Assembly: GCF_004217545.1 (NCBI RefSeq)
Contig: NZ_SHKY01000001.1
Location: 6,324,001 to 6,388,000, forward strand
Reading direction: 5' to 3'
Source of the DNA: Krasilnikovia cinnamomea
GTDB taxonomy: Bacteria; Actinomycetota; Actinomycetes; Mycobacteriales; Micromonosporaceae
Length of the DNA stretch: 64,000 bases
Position 1 is the stretch's first letter. Each line of letters opens with the position of its first letter. Shown piece by piece: positions 34,100 through 42,926 of this stretch. The notes beneath the pieces are model-generated. The model ran no database searches and was not told where the DNA came from. It saw nothing but the letters and a program-made list of their open reading frames with translations. A program made the translations under genes and the position numbers.

Positions 34100-34704
34100 G
34101 CACGCATCTGTTGATGTCCGCCGGGCGCGGGCCGCAGGAGTGCTCGTGGGCGCTCGCCCAGGTGGCGCGGCGGCTCGAGGCGGACGCGTGTGGCCGGACG
34201 GTGACGGTGGAGCGGGTGCAGACCGTCGCGGGTGAGCGGCCGGGGACGTTCCGGTCGGTGCTGTTGCGGATCTCGGGGGACACGGCCGACGAGTTCGCCG
34301 CGTCCTGGACCGGGACGGTGTGCTGGCAAGCGCCGAGCCCGTACCGCAGGGGCTCGGGCCGCAAGAACTGGTACGTCACCGTTCAGCCGTGCCGGGTCGG
34401 CGCCGCGCGCACGGTCTTCGACGAGTCCGACGTGGACATCGTCGCGGTGCGTACCGGCGGGCCGGGCGGCCAGCACCGCAACAAGGCGAGCACGGCGGTG
34501 CGCGCCACGCACCGACCGTCCGGGACCGTCGTGGTCGTCGACACCGAGCGCCAGTTCACGCTGAACCGAAGGATCGCCCTGCAACTGCTGCGCGGGCGGC
34601 TGGAGCGCGGTGACGCGGCGGCCGGTCGGGAGGCGACCACCGCCCGCTGGCGGATCCACGACGGGTTGGTCCGCGGCGACCCGGTGCGGGTGCTCAAGCC
34701 ATGA
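34096..34704 (+). CDS. prfH: Peptide chain release factor homologue PrfH
   Basis: This 202-aa protein keeps the peptidyl-hydrolase motif of class I release factors (GGPGGQHRNK at about residue 120) but lacks domain 1 and the stop-codon recognition part of RF1/RF2, as in PrfH. Its N-terminal 95 residues (MSTHLLMSAGRGPQECSWAL and following) are the PrfH-specific module. With the overlapping RtcB gene it forms a repair unit: PrfH is reported to free peptides from ribosomes whose 16S decoding centre has been cut, and RtcB reseals the RNA. Confidence 0.92.
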   Translation: MSTHLLMSAGRGPQECSWALAQVARRLEADACGRTVTVERVQTVAGERPGTFRSVLLRISGDTADEFAASWTGTVCWQAPSPYRRGSGRKNWYVTVQPCRVGAARTVFDESDVDIVAVRTGGPGGQHRNKASTAVRATHRPSGTVVVVDTERQFTLNRRIALQLLRGRLERGDAAAGREATTARWRIHDGLVRGDPVRVLKP

Positions 34705-34734
34705 GTTCCTGATCCATCCGCCGACACCATCCGG

Positions 34735-35691
34735 TCACGACGCGTTGCCGCCGTGTGCCTGGAGGACGCGGGGTGGTGTGTGTGCTTCGGGGCCGGTGCG
34801 GGTGAGCGTCTCGACCAGCACCTCGGCGAAGGCATCCACCGCCTCGGACTGTTCGGAGTGCCGGGTGGCGCAATACCAGGTGCGTCGCTGGTTCGGGCCG
34901 TCGATCGGCACGGCGGCGACGCCGTGGCCGGTCAGGTACGGCGCCACGGTCCAGAGCGGCATGACGGTGACCGCGTCGCCGGTGACGACCGATTCGATGA
35001 TCAGGTCCGTGGTGACCGGTGCCGTGGTGAGCCGGCCCGGGTGGGCCCCGGGCGGGATCGGCAGCGCGACGGCGGGCACCCGGCGCGGGTCGTACGCGTC
35101 GACGAGGACGAGGTGGGCGTCGGCGAAGTCCGCACCGCGCACGAGCGCCCGCGCCGCCCAGGCATGGTCCTCGGCCACGACGGCCACCAGCTCGTCGTCG
35201 AAGAGGTGGTGCAGCCGGAGCTGGGTCATCCCCGCGTCGAGCTTCGTGACGAGCGCGAGGTCGAGGTCGCCGCGCAGCAGCGCCGGGATCACCTCCGTGT
35301 CGGGCAGGTGCTCGATCAGGACCTCGACGCCGGGCATCCGGGCGCGGAAGGCGCGCAGCACCGGCGGGAGCCATTGGTACGTTCCGGCGCACTGGGAGGT
35401 GAGCCGGACCGGTGCGGCACGCCCCTGACCGGTGCGGCGGACGTCGTGGGTCGCCGCCCGCAGCTCCGCCAAGGTGGAATGGGCCGCCTGGACCATGCGC
35501 CTGCCCGCGCGGTTGGCGACCAGGCGGCGGCCGCGCCGCTCGAACAGCGGGGTTCCGAGGCGCTCCTCCAGCCGGATCAAACGCTGGCTCAACGCCGGCT
35601 GGCTGAGGTACAGCTGCTGGGCGGCCGCGGTGAGCGTGGCGCCGCGGTCCAGGGCCTCCAGCAGTTCGAGGTCGCGCAGATCGACATCCAT
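34735..35691 (-). CDS. LysR-family transcriptional regulator
   Basis: This 318-aa protein starts with the LysR helix-turn-helix (LELLEALDRGATLTAAAQQLYLSQPALSQRLIRLEE) and continues with a periplasmic-binding-like effector domain (about 95-300). It is transcribed away from the WrbA-like operon and ends 30 bp from the convergent prfH stop. Such regulators usually control the divergent operon; sites in the 120-bp gap are described separately. The effector is unknown. Confidence 0.92.
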   Translation of the reverse strand: MDVDLRDLELLEALDRGATLTAAAQQLYLSQPALSQRLIRLEERLGTPLFERRGRRLVANRAGRRMVQAAHSTLAELRAATHDVRRTGQGRAAPVRLTSQCAGTYQWLPPVLRAFRARMPGVEVLIEHLPDTEVIPALLRGDLDLALVTKLDAGMTQLRLHHLFDDELVAVVAEDHAWAARALVRGADFADAHLVLVDAYDPRRVPAVALPIPPGAHPGRLTTAPVTTDLIIESVVTGDAVTVMPLWTVAPYLTGHGVAAVPIDGPNQRRTWYCATRHSEQSEAVDAFAEVLVETLTRTGPEAHTPPRVLQAHGGNAS

Positions 35692-35719
35692 AACCTGAGC
35701 TTAGTGTTGCTATCGAAGT

Positions 35720-35755
35720 TTCGTCTTGGACGAATGCTTGGCGCGTTCCTAACGT
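35720..35755 (+). promoter_or_regulatory. Promoter with inverted repeat between LysR and WrbA-like genes
   Basis: TTCGTC-TTG-GACGAA (35720-35734) is a 6-bp-arm inverted repeat. It overlaps a -35-like TTGGAC (35726-35731), which is followed after 18 nt by TAACGT (35750-35755). The expected LysR target position relative to the rightward operon is satisfied. Confidence 0.45.
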
Positions 35756-35812
35756 CTATTGCAGCTCGGGTGATCAAGCCGAGCGGTGCCAGCAGACGAC
35801 AAGGAGCAAGAC

Positions 35813-36427
35813 GTGACGCGCGTTGCGATCATCTACCACAGCGGATACGGCCACACCCGGGTGCAGGCGGAGGCGGTCCGGGACGGTGCGCGGTCCGTCC
35901 CCGGTGTACAGGTCGACCTGGTCGCCGTCGACGACAGCCCGTACCCGTGGGAGGTGCTGGACCGCGCCGACGCGATCATCTTCGGTTCGCCCACGTACAT
36001 GGCCGGCGTCTCCGCGCCCTTCAAGGCGTTCCTGGACGCCACCGCCAGCCGGTGGGCGGAACAGGGCTGGAAGGACAAGCTGGCCGCGGGGTTCACCAAC
36101 TCCGCGGGCATCAACGGCGACAAGCTGGCCGCGTTGCAGCATCTCGCGCTGTTCGCCATGCAACACGGCATGGTCTGGGTCGGTCTCGGGCTGCTGCCTG
36201 GCAATCACAGCAGCACGGGCACTCCGGAGGACCTCAACCGGCTGGCGTCCTTCGTGGGCGCGATGGCGCAGTCGCCCGCCGACCTGGGCCCGGAGGCCGG
36301 CCCCTCGGCCTCGGACCGGCGCACCGCGGAGCACCTCGGCAAGCGGGTGGCCCGGATCGCGCGGGGCTGGCACCCGGACGCCGGGGATGCGGACCGGTCC
36401 GCGACCGCGTCGACGGTCGCGGCATGA
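35813..36427 (+). CDS. Flavodoxin-like NAD(P)H-dependent FMN reductase (WrbA-like)
   Basis: This 204-aa protein has the FMN phosphate loop HSGYGHTRVQAEAV near the N-terminus, FGSPTYMAGVSAPFKAFLD in the middle and GLGLLPGNHSS later, the pattern of WrbA/NQO-type flavodoxin-fold quinone reductases that carry out two-electron reduction. GTG at 35813 follows AAGGAG at a good distance. It is the first gene of a three-gene overlapping operon under the divergent LysR regulator. Quinone detoxification is the likely role. Confidence 0.87.
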   Translation: MTRVAIIYHSGYGHTRVQAEAVRDGARSVPGVQVDLVAVDDSPYPWEVLDRADAIIFGSPTYMAGVSAPFKAFLDATASRWAEQGWKDKLAAGFTNSAGINGDKLAALQHLALFAMQHGMVWVGLGLLPGNHSSTGTPEDLNRLASFVGAMAQSPADLGPEAGPSASDRRTAEHLGKRVARIARGWHPDAGDADRSATASTVAA

Positions 36428-36849
36428 CCGGGCCGCTCACCGAACCCGACGCCCGCACCCGGGAGGCGATCGAATCGGTCCTCCAGCTCTACTTCGACGG
36501 GCTCCATCACAGCGACACCACCCGGCTCGCCCGGGCCTTCCACCCGCAGGCGACGTACGCCAGCGCCACCGGCGGGACTCTCACCCATCTCACCCTGGAC
36601 GCCTACTTTCCGATCGTCGACGCCCGCCCGGCACCGGCCGCCCGCGCCGAGACCAGACGCGACGCCGTGATCTCCATCCAGCTGGCCGGTCCGGTCACGG
36701 CCAGCGCGGTCGTCACCTGCGCGATCGGCCCCAAGCGGTTCATCGACCTGCTCACCCTGGTCCGCGTCGACGACCGCTGGCAGATCATCAGCAAGGTCTT
36801 CCACTACGACCTCGCGGAAACCGAGGAGCCTGCGGCATGCCTTACGTGA
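36424..36849 (+). CDS. NTF2/SnoaL-like protein (lumazine-binding type)
   Basis: This 141-aa protein has a cone-shaped alpha+beta NTF2 fold, with an N-terminal helix (AIESVLQLYFDGLHHSD), AFHPQATYAS and the C-terminal strands RFIDLLTLVRVDDRWQIISKVFHYD. It matches the 'nuclear transport factor 2 family / putative lumazine-binding' group common beside WrbA and tautomerase genes. The ATG overlaps the previous stop (ATGA), and the gene runs 13 bp into the tautomerase gene. Enzymatic function is unknown. Confidence 0.82.
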   Translation: MTGPLTEPDARTREAIESVLQLYFDGLHHSDTTRLARAFHPQATYASATGGTLTHLTLDAYFPIVDARPAPAARAETRRDAVISIQLAGPVTASAVVTCAIGPKRFIDLLTLVRVDDRWQIISKVFHYDLAETEEPAACLT

Positions 36850-37049
36850 ACATCCGGGTGACCGACGAGGGCGTCACCGACACCCAGAAGGCGGCGCTGA
36901 TCCACGGCGTCACGGAGCTGCTGCGGCAGGTCCTGGACAAGGATCCGGCCACCACGCACGTCGTCATCGACGAGGTGCCACTGGCGAACTGGGGCGTGGC
37001 CGGGTTGCCCGTGCCGCGCTACCGGGCGCGCGATGGGGGGTCCTCATGA
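36837..37049 (+). CDS. 4-Oxalocrotonate tautomerase-family protein
   Basis: This 70-aa protein starts MPYVNIRVTDEGVT, placing the catalytic Pro1 after removal of the initiator Met, and continues with the helix KAALIHGVTELLRQVLDKDP and the strand HVVIDEVPLANWGVAG. Family members catalyse keto-enol tautomerisation or dehalogenation. It overlaps the NTF2-like gene by 13 bp and the convergent kinase gene by 6 bp. A role with the quinone reductase in aromatic or quinone metabolism is plausible. Confidence 0.85.
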   Translation: MPYVNIRVTDEGVTDTQKAALIHGVTELLRQVLDKDPATTHVVIDEVPLANWGVAGLPVPRYRARDGGSS

Positions 37050-38618
37050 CGGGCCGCTGTTCTTGCCCTTCTTCTTTCCCTTGCCGCTCTTGCCCTCGCT
37101 CTTTCCCGGGCCGTGGTCGTCGTCGCCGGTCCGGCCCTTCGGCGGGGCCGCGGCGGGCGGCGTGGTCGACACCGTGACGGAGAAGGCGGCCTGGCAGGTC
37201 GTGCCGTTGAGCTGGAAGCGGGTCGGCAGCGAGGCCGTGTTCCGGTAGGTGGCGTCGAAGCCGGTGGGTATGGCGGCGTGCGGCTCCACAGTGCCACCCC
37301 GGGCCTGGACCGAGCGGCCCGTCTGCTGCCACTGCGCGGCCCAACCGCGGGTGATGTGCTGCTCGGATGGGAAGGTGAAGGTGAGCCGCCAGTTCTTCAC
37401 CCGGGTCTTGCCGGTCTGGGCGATCGTGACGGCGGTGGAGAACCGGCCGTCGCCGGTGTGCCGCATGGCGTAGCGGACGGAGCATTGCGGCTTCGGCGGA
37501 TTCGCCGGCGCGGCGGCGGCCGGACCGGTCAGGCGCGCGGCGTCTGGGTTGCCGGAGTCTGCCCCGAGCCGGCCGGGACCGAACACCGCCACGGGCAGCA
37601 GCACGACGGCGGCGCCCAGCGGCACGAGGATCCCGCGCCGTGACGGCATACGCCACCGGCGTCGAGCCGGCGTGTTCGGCGCCGAATGGGCCTGCGGGGC
37701 AAGGCCGGACAGGTGCGGGACGGTGTCGGCCGGTGGCGGCTCGGTCAGCAGGCGTGACGCGGCGTCGCCCGCGGCGTCCGGGGTGAGCACGGAGGGCAGG
37801 ACGCCGGCCACCCGGCCGAGGGTCGCCGCGGCCTGCGCCGCGGCGGGCCGGGCGTCCGGTCGCTTGGCCAGGCACCGCCGGCACAGCTTGACCACCTCCG
37901 GTGGGAGGCCGTCGACGCGCGGCAGGGCGGCCGGTTCGTGGTAGAGGTGCGCTTTGAGCATCTCGGTGGTGGTGGAGGCGTTCCAGGGCAGGTGCCCGGT
38001 CAGCATGCGGTAGAGCAGCAGTCCCAGCGCGTACACGTCGGTGGCGCCATGCACGGGCCCGCCGTTGAGCCGTTCCGGTGCCAGGTAGGCGGGCGTCCCG
38101 AGCAGCTCGCCGTTGGGCCGGTCGGTGTCGCCGATGCTGGCCGAGATACCGAAGTCGACCAGCTTGACGCCGTGGCCGTTGACCATCACGTTGCTCGGCT
38201 TGACGTCGCGGTGCGCGATCTCCCGGTCGTGCGCGGCCGCCAGCGCGGCCGCGACCTGGGCACCGACGAGGACCGCGACCCGCCACGGCAACGCCCCACC
38301 GCTGAGCAGCTGTTCGAGGGAGCGCCCCTCGACGAGTTCCATCACGACGTACGGAAATGATCGGCCGTCGTCGCTGTGCTGCTGTCCGTAGTCATAGACC
38401 TGGACGATGTTGGGGTGTCGCAGGCCGGCCGCCGCCCGGGCCTCCAGATGGATGCGACGGACCAGTGGCGCGTCCGCGGCCAGCCGAGGCGAGAGGACCT
38501 TGACCGCCACATCCCGTCCGAGCACGTCGTCGTGGGCACGCCAGACCACCGACATTCCGCCCTCGCCCAGGCGGTCCACCAGCCGGTACCGGCCGTCCAG
38601 CACATACCCACGGTCCAT
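37044..38618 (-). CDS. Membrane Ser/Thr protein kinase with extracellular CBM2-like domain
   Basis: This 524-aa protein has a PknB-type kinase domain (about 1-275; GEGGMSVVWRAHD, VAVKVL, HRDVKPSNVM, LVDFGIS, GTPAYLAPE), a linker, one TM helix (about 327-347; ILVPLGAAVVLLPVAVFG), and an outside domain of about 105 residues (C...Y..., WRLTFTFPSEQHITRGWAAQW, FQLNGTTC) that matches family 2 carbohydrate-binding modules with two terminal cysteines. A Lys/Gly-rich tail ends the protein. CBM2 normally binds cellulose, xylan or chitin, so a polysaccharide sensor is suggested. The start is ATG 38618 (or 38624). Confidence 0.9.
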   Translation of the reverse strand: MDRGYVLDGRYRLVDRLGEGGMSVVWRAHDDVLGRDVAVKVLSPRLAADAPLVRRIHLEARAAAGLRHPNIVQVYDYGQQHSDDGRSFPYVVMELVEGRSLEQLLSGGALPWRVAVLVGAQVAAALAAAHDREIAHRDVKPSNVMVNGHGVKLVDFGISASIGDTDRPNGELLGTPAYLAPERLNGGPVHGATDVYALGLLLYRMLTGHLPWNASTTTEMLKAHLYHEPAALPRVDGLPPEVVKLCRRCLAKRPDARPAAAQAAATLGRVAGVLPSVLTPDAAGDAASRLLTEPPPADTVPHLSGLAPQAHSAPNTPARRRWRMPSRRGILVPLGAAVVLLPVAVFGPGRLGADSGNPDAARLTGPAAAAPANPPKPQCSVRYAMRHTGDGRFSTAVTIAQTGKTRVKNWRLTFTFPSEQHITRGWAAQWQQTGRSVQARGGTVEPHAAIPTGFDATYRNTASLPTRFQLNGTTCQAAFSVTVSTTPPAAAPPKGRTGDDDHGPGKSEGKSGKGKKKGKNSGPS

Positions 38619-38791
38619 GACCATGCCCTTGCCCGGCTTGCCGCGCCGGAAAACGACGCCTGCCTGCCTGGTCCGAGCGCATGCGTGCGGTCGTGCGCAA
38701 CGACATGAATCCGTCACGCCGGGTGGCGATCGCTCGGGTGAAGTCCGTCTATCCTGTACGCACTGAGATCGAGTCGTCACGAGGAGATCAG

Positions 38792-39325
38792 GTGACTGAA
38801 CGCGCTGCGCACGGGGCGACTGATCGCTCCCGACCGACCGGCGGGACGGTGACGGTCGAGTTGGGAGAGTTGGCGCATGCGGCGGTGGTGGCCACCGCGC
38901 CGGACCAGATCGACCTGTACACGGCGGCCACGGCGCGGCGGGATGCCGGGGCCGGGCACCGGCGCCCCGGCTGGACGGGCGGATCGATCGGCTCCGGGCT
39001 CGAACCGGTGCTGCTGGCCGAGGTGATCGGCCCGATACTGCTCGGTGCCTCGGCGGAGGTGCTGGGCGCCGCGACGGTTGCCACCTGGCGCGGCCGGCGC
39101 CGGTGGTTTCGGCGCGGGTGGTGGTCGCGGCGCCGGGGACCGGCGCAGGCCGGGCCCCGGACCCGGGTGACGCTCGACGCGGACCAGGTGGAAGCCCTGC
39201 GGTCGGCGTGCGTGCGACACGGGACGACGCTCGGACTCAGCGAGGCCGAGGCGACGCTGCTCGCCGACGCCGTGCACGGCGCCCTGTGCCGAGCGTTGGC
39301 GGATGCCCAGCACGTCGATGAGTAG
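38792..39325 (+). CDS. Hypothetical protein coupled to the membrane peptidase gene
   Basis: This 177-aa protein is not recognised. It has a possible weak hydrophobic segment (LEPVLLAEVIGPILLGASAEVLGAATVATW), an Arg/Trp-rich patch (RRRWFRRGWWSRRR), then a helical C-terminal part (LDADQVEALRSACVRHGTTLGLSEAEATLLADAV). GTG at 38792 follows GAGGAGATCAG. It overlaps the following peptidase gene by 8 bp, so they probably act together. A regulatory or chaperone role would be speculative. The frame opens earlier but without a ribosome-binding site. Confidence 0.7.
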   Translation: MTERAAHGATDRSRPTGGTVTVELGELAHAAVVATAPDQIDLYTAATARRDAGAGHRRPGWTGGSIGSGLEPVLLAEVIGPILLGASAEVLGAATVATWRGRRRWFRRGWWSRRRGPAQAGPRTRVTLDADQVEALRSACVRHGTTLGLSEAEATLLADAVHGALCRALADAQHVDE

Positions 39326-42311
39326 CACGGCGGCGGTGCCGCGCCCGCCGGCCACGGTCACCGGTTCGCCGGCGGTCCCGGCGCCCCGCCGCCTCGTGTC
39401 GATGTACGTGCTGGTCGCGGTCGCGCTGGTGCTGTTGGGTGGCGGCGCGGCGGCGGCGATGCGCGACGCGTACAGCGCGCGGCACGCGGCCGCCGCGGTG
39501 CGCTGCCTGAGCGAGCAGGGGATCGACTGGACGGCGCTGCGGCGGCTCGATTCGCCGTGGCAGCGCAGCCCGGAGATCCGGGAACGGATCCGCACCTGCG
39601 TCGCGCCGAACGCCCGCGACCAGAGCCTGTTCATGCTGGCCGGCGGCATCGCGCTGCCGTTGGCCGCCGCGCTGCTCATGCTCGGCGGAGCGGTGCTGGT
39701 GCGGTGGCGGCTGGCCCGCGGTGCGGTTCCCCCGGCGGGCACCGCCGCGGCCGGGTGGGCCACCGAACGCTTCGCGGCCTGGTGCGACCTGCTCGGCCTC
39801 ACCGGCCGGCGGCGGCCCCGGCTCGTACTCAGCGCGCCGTACGCGTCGGGGCGGCAGGCGTTCACCACCGGCCTGCCGTTCGGGGCGCCGCGGGTGGTGC
39901 TGCCGCTGGGTCACGCGTACCTGGAGCCCGCGCGGTTCGACGTGCTGGTGCTGCACGAACTCGCCCATGTGCGGTCGCGGGACGTGTCCTGGGCGGCGGC
40001 GGTGTGGTGGACCGGTTGGCTCAGCGTGCCGGTGCTGCTGGTGGCGCTGAGCCCGCTGGCGCGGTGGCCCCGGCAACGCGGGGCGCTGCTGGCCGAGTAC
40101 CTGCCCTCATTCGCCGTGGCGGTCGCGCTGTCGGTGCTCGTGCTCGGCCTGCGGGCGGCCCTGCTGCGGCGGCGCGAGTTCGCGGCGGACCGCTACGCGC
40201 GGGAGGTTCTCGGCGACCCCGACGCGCTGCGCGGACTGCTGGGCTCCGCCCCGGCCCGGCCCGCCCGGAGGCTGGCGGGGTGGGGGCTGGCGGGGTGGGG
40301 GCTGGCGGGGTGGCTCCGGCGGCTGCGGGAGGTGCACCCGCCGCCCGCGGTGCGCGCCGGCGCCGACCCGGCCGCACCGGACCGGTGGGAGGGCGGGTTC
40401 GCCGTCAGCGCCGCGAGCGCACTGCTGGCGATGTTGACGGTGCAGACCGCCTACACCGCCCTGGCGGTCCCCGGCCTCGCCTGGAACGCGCGGCTGCCGC
40501 TGAACCTGGCGACGGCCGCCGGGAGTCTGCTGTGGGCAGGCGTGATCGTCCCGGCCTGGTGGCGCCGCGCGCGACAGGCCACGGCGGCGGGCGGCGCGCC
40601 GACCTGGTCCGGACCGGTGGCCGGCGTGGTGGTCGGCACGGTCGCGGGTTTCCTGATCCAGATCCCCGGACAATCGACCCGTACGTCCCTGGGACTCTGG
40701 CAGGCCCAGTTCGCCGGCCATCTGACGCTCGGTGCCGGGACCGTGGCCGTGGTGGCGGCGGGCGTGGCCGTGCTGACCGCCGGGCTCGCCGTGACGGCGG
40801 ACCGGGCCGGCTGGGCGGTTGCCGCGGTCCTCACCGGCGCGGCCGCGTGGACCACCGCGTTCACGGCGTCCATCTGGGTCCTGGTCGGATATCTGCAGAG
40901 CGGCGGCCCCGATCGCATCCGGACCATGCTGGTGGGCGCCGGACTGTGGGAGTGGGGATGGGCCCCGCCGCTCGTCCTGCTCGGCTGCGGACTCGCCGCG
41001 CTGCGCCGCCGTGCCGTCCCGGTGCCCGTCGCGGCGTGGGTGATCGGTGTCGCGGCGGCCACCGGCGGAGTCGCCGCCGGATTGAGCTGGCGGCTCCGGA
41101 TCGACTCCGCCGACTCCGACGATCTGCTGTTCGTCCTGCTCAGCCAGCGTTCCATGATCTGCGCCTGGGCCGGGTGGGTCGTGCTGGCGGTGCTGCTCGC
41201 CTCCCGCCGGGGCGGGCCGGGGACGACCGCTGCGATGGTGTCCGCGATCCCCGGCGCGCTGGCCGGTGGGTTCGTCGCCGCGGCCGTGGCCGGCGCGGTC
41301 ACGTTCGGGGTCGCCGCCGCCGGTGGCCGCGGGCTCAGCGTGGGCGTGCTGCTGGCCGCGGTCCGCTGGCCGGTATGGCAGCTCTTCGTCGCGGCCGTCC
41401 TGACCTTGCCGGTGTTGCTGGCCGGGCTGCGCCTCCTGGAGCGGTACCGGCGGCGGGCGCGGCGGCCGGTAACCGGCCGCGTCGCCGCGCCCGCCACGGG
41501 CCTGCTCGTCGGACTGTTCGGCCTGGCGCTGGTCGGCGGCGCGCTGCCGCCGCTGGCCGTCGGCCCGCACGACTGGTCGGACTACCTGGCCTCCCTGGAC
41601 ACGGCACCCGGCCGGGATCCGGCCGCCGGTTTCGCGGTCCCGCCCGCGCCGTCCGCGCCCACCGGGACCGGCGGCGGCGATCCGGGCCGTCCGCTCGACG
41701 CCGCCGCGGCCACCGCGGCGCTCGGCGTCGCCGACCGGCTGCTGCCGGCCGGGCATCGCCGCGTCGAGATGGAACCCGGGGGCGGTGGCACGGTCCCGGA
41801 CCTACGGCCGCGGACGTGCCGCGCGGCGTTCGCCCGTCACGCGGACGCGGAGCGGGCGCGGGCCCGCACCGCGGACGTCGCGCGCAAGTACACGATCTCG
41901 GTGGGCCCGCACCCGGAGGTGACGGTCACCCTCGGCATCACGTCGTACGTGACGCCGGTCCGCGACTTCCGGCTCGATCGGGAGCTGACCGAGCGGTGCG
42001 CGCACCTCACCATCCCGTCGTCGGTGACCGACACCGGCGTGATGGAGGGGGGATACGTGAGCGGGCCGCCCCCGGCCGTGTCGTACCCGGCGTACCGGAC
42101 CGACTTCACCCTCACGGGCCGGGTCCGTTCCCTGGCCGGGGTGTCGACGGTGCTGTCGGAGCGGGTCCTCGTCGGACACAACGCCGTGTACGTCGACATC
42201 CTGCTCGGCAGTTCCGGCGGGCCGCCGTCGGCGGAGGTGCTCGCCTACCGCGACCGGCTCGCCGAGGCGCTCCTCCTCGCGGTCATCGGAGACCTCCGGC
42301 TCGACCGCTGA
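39318..42311 (+). CDS. Large polytopic membrane protein with M48/M56-like zinc peptidase motif
   Basis: This 997-aa protein has an N-terminal TM pair, then a peptidase-like unit with VLVLHELAHVRSRDVSW (HELAH, residues about 210-225) and a downstream REFAADRYAREVLG that supplies the third ligand as in M48 HtpX-like enzymes. About twelve further TM helices and a C-terminal extracytoplasmic domain (about 780-995) without catalytic motifs follow. The combination of an HtpX-like core with a long transporter-like membrane region is unusual. It is co-transcribed with the 177-aa protein and divergent from the CBM2 kinase. A 15-bp tandem repeat codes LAGWG copies at 40271-40313. Confidence 0.82.
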   Translation: MSSTAAVPRPPATVTGSPAVPAPRRLVSMYVLVAVALVLLGGGAAAAMRDAYSARHAAAAVRCLSEQGIDWTALRRLDSPWQRSPEIRERIRTCVAPNARDQSLFMLAGGIALPLAAALLMLGGAVLVRWRLARGAVPPAGTAAAGWATERFAAWCDLLGLTGRRRPRLVLSAPYASGRQAFTTGLPFGAPRVVLPLGHAYLEPARFDVLVLHELAHVRSRDVSWAAAVWWTGWLSVPVLLVALSPLARWPRQRGALLAEYLPSFAVAVALSVLVLGLRAALLRRREFAADRYAREVLGDPDALRGLLGSAPARPARRLAGWGLAGWGLAGWLRRLREVHPPPAVRAGADPAAPDRWEGGFAVSAASALLAMLTVQTAYTALAVPGLAWNARLPLNLATAAGSLLWAGVIVPAWWRRARQATAAGGAPTWSGPVAGVVVGTVAGFLIQIPGQSTRTSLGLWQAQFAGHLTLGAGTVAVVAAGVAVLTAGLAVTADRAGWAVAAVLTGAAAWTTAFTASIWVLVGYLQSGGPDRIRTMLVGAGLWEWGWAPPLVLLGCGLAALRRRAVPVPVAAWVIGVAAATGGVAAGLSWRLRIDSADSDDLLFVLLSQRSMICAWAGWVVLAVLLASRRGGPGTTAAMVSAIPGALAGGFVAAAVAGAVTFGVAAAGGRGLSVGVLLAAVRWPVWQLFVAAVLTLPVLLAGLRLLERYRRRARRPVTGRVAAPATGLLVGLFGLALVGGALPPLAVGPHDWSDYLASLDTAPGRDPAAGFAVPPAPSAPTGTGGGDPGRPLDAAAATAALGVADRLLPAGHRRVEMEPGGGGTVPDLRPRTCRAAFARHADAERARARTADVARKYTISVGPHPEVTVTLGITSYVTPVRDFRLDRELTERCAHLTIPSSVTDTGVMEGGYVSGPPPAVSYPAYRTDFTLTGRVRSLAGVSTVLSERVLVGHNAVYVDILLGSSGGPPSAEVLAYRDRLAEALLLAVIGDLRLDR
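40271..40313 (+). repeat. In-frame 15-bp tandem repeat (LAGWG)
   Basis: Two full copies and one 13-bp partial copy of GCTGGCGGGGTGGGG occur inside the peptidase gene. They encode a run of LAGWG units between the peptidase core and the following membrane region. The length is a multiple of three, so copy-number change keeps the frame. Confidence 0.8.
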
Positions 42312-42461
42312 CCTTCTCGGAGCCGCCGGGGGTGGGACGGGGCCGGCGCACCCGCTCGGCGATCTTGTGAGCTTCATCATGGCCTCTGCCGCGCAGGTCT
42401 CCTGGTCGGGCGAGCCCCAACGGCGCGACACCCCGTCTACAAAGGTCCGTCCGCTCCGGGG

Positions 42462-42926
42462 TCAGTACTCGTTCTTGATGGTGAAGTAGGAGCCGCGGAT
42501 CGTCCCCGCCAGCTTCGACTTCTGCCGGGCGAACTTGAACTTCTCGGCGAGCTCGCCGGGAACGTCCATCCCGTCGGAGAGCTTGAACCCGACCGCCCGC
42601 TTTCCGGAGTCGTCGAGGGTGTACAGCACGTTGATCGACAGGCCGCTCTCGTAGAAGACGTAGGCCCAGCGGATGTTCTCGACCTGGAACTCGGTGGCCT
42701 CCAGCGGGCGGGATGCGATGACGATGTCGCGTTCCTCCTTCAGGATCTTGTGTATCCAGTCGATGGTCGCCTTCGCGTCGCTCGCGGGCCGCACCGTGAA
42801 ATCGTGGTCGTACTTGTTCTTGAAATAGCGGGACTCGTTCGCCCGCAGGCCGGCCAGGGCGTCCGCGACCGGTGACGACTCCAGGCCGACGGTCGAGACG
42901 GTGGTGAAATCCACGAGGTAAGCCAT
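42462..42926 (-). CDS. Hypothetical cytoplasmic protein
   Basis: This 154-aa protein has no recognised domain. It begins MAYLVDFTTVSTVGLESSP, has a helical section (SDAKATIDWIHKILKEE), and ends with beta-rich, charged sequence (RGSYFTIKNEY). It has lower Arg and more Lys/Phe/Tyr than its neighbours, which hints at a different codon history. The ATG at 42926 is supported by GGGAG; the longer frame starts at 42992. No signal peptide or TM helix is seen. It stands alone between convergent and divergent neighbours. Confidence 0.7.
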   Translation of the reverse strand: MAYLVDFTTVSTVGLESSPVADALAGLRANESRYFKNKYDHDFTVRPASDAKATIDWIHKILKEERDIVIASRPLEATEFQVENIRWAYVFYESGLSINVLYTLDDSGKRAVGFKLSDGMDVPGELAEKFKFARQKSKLAGTIRGSYFTIKNEY

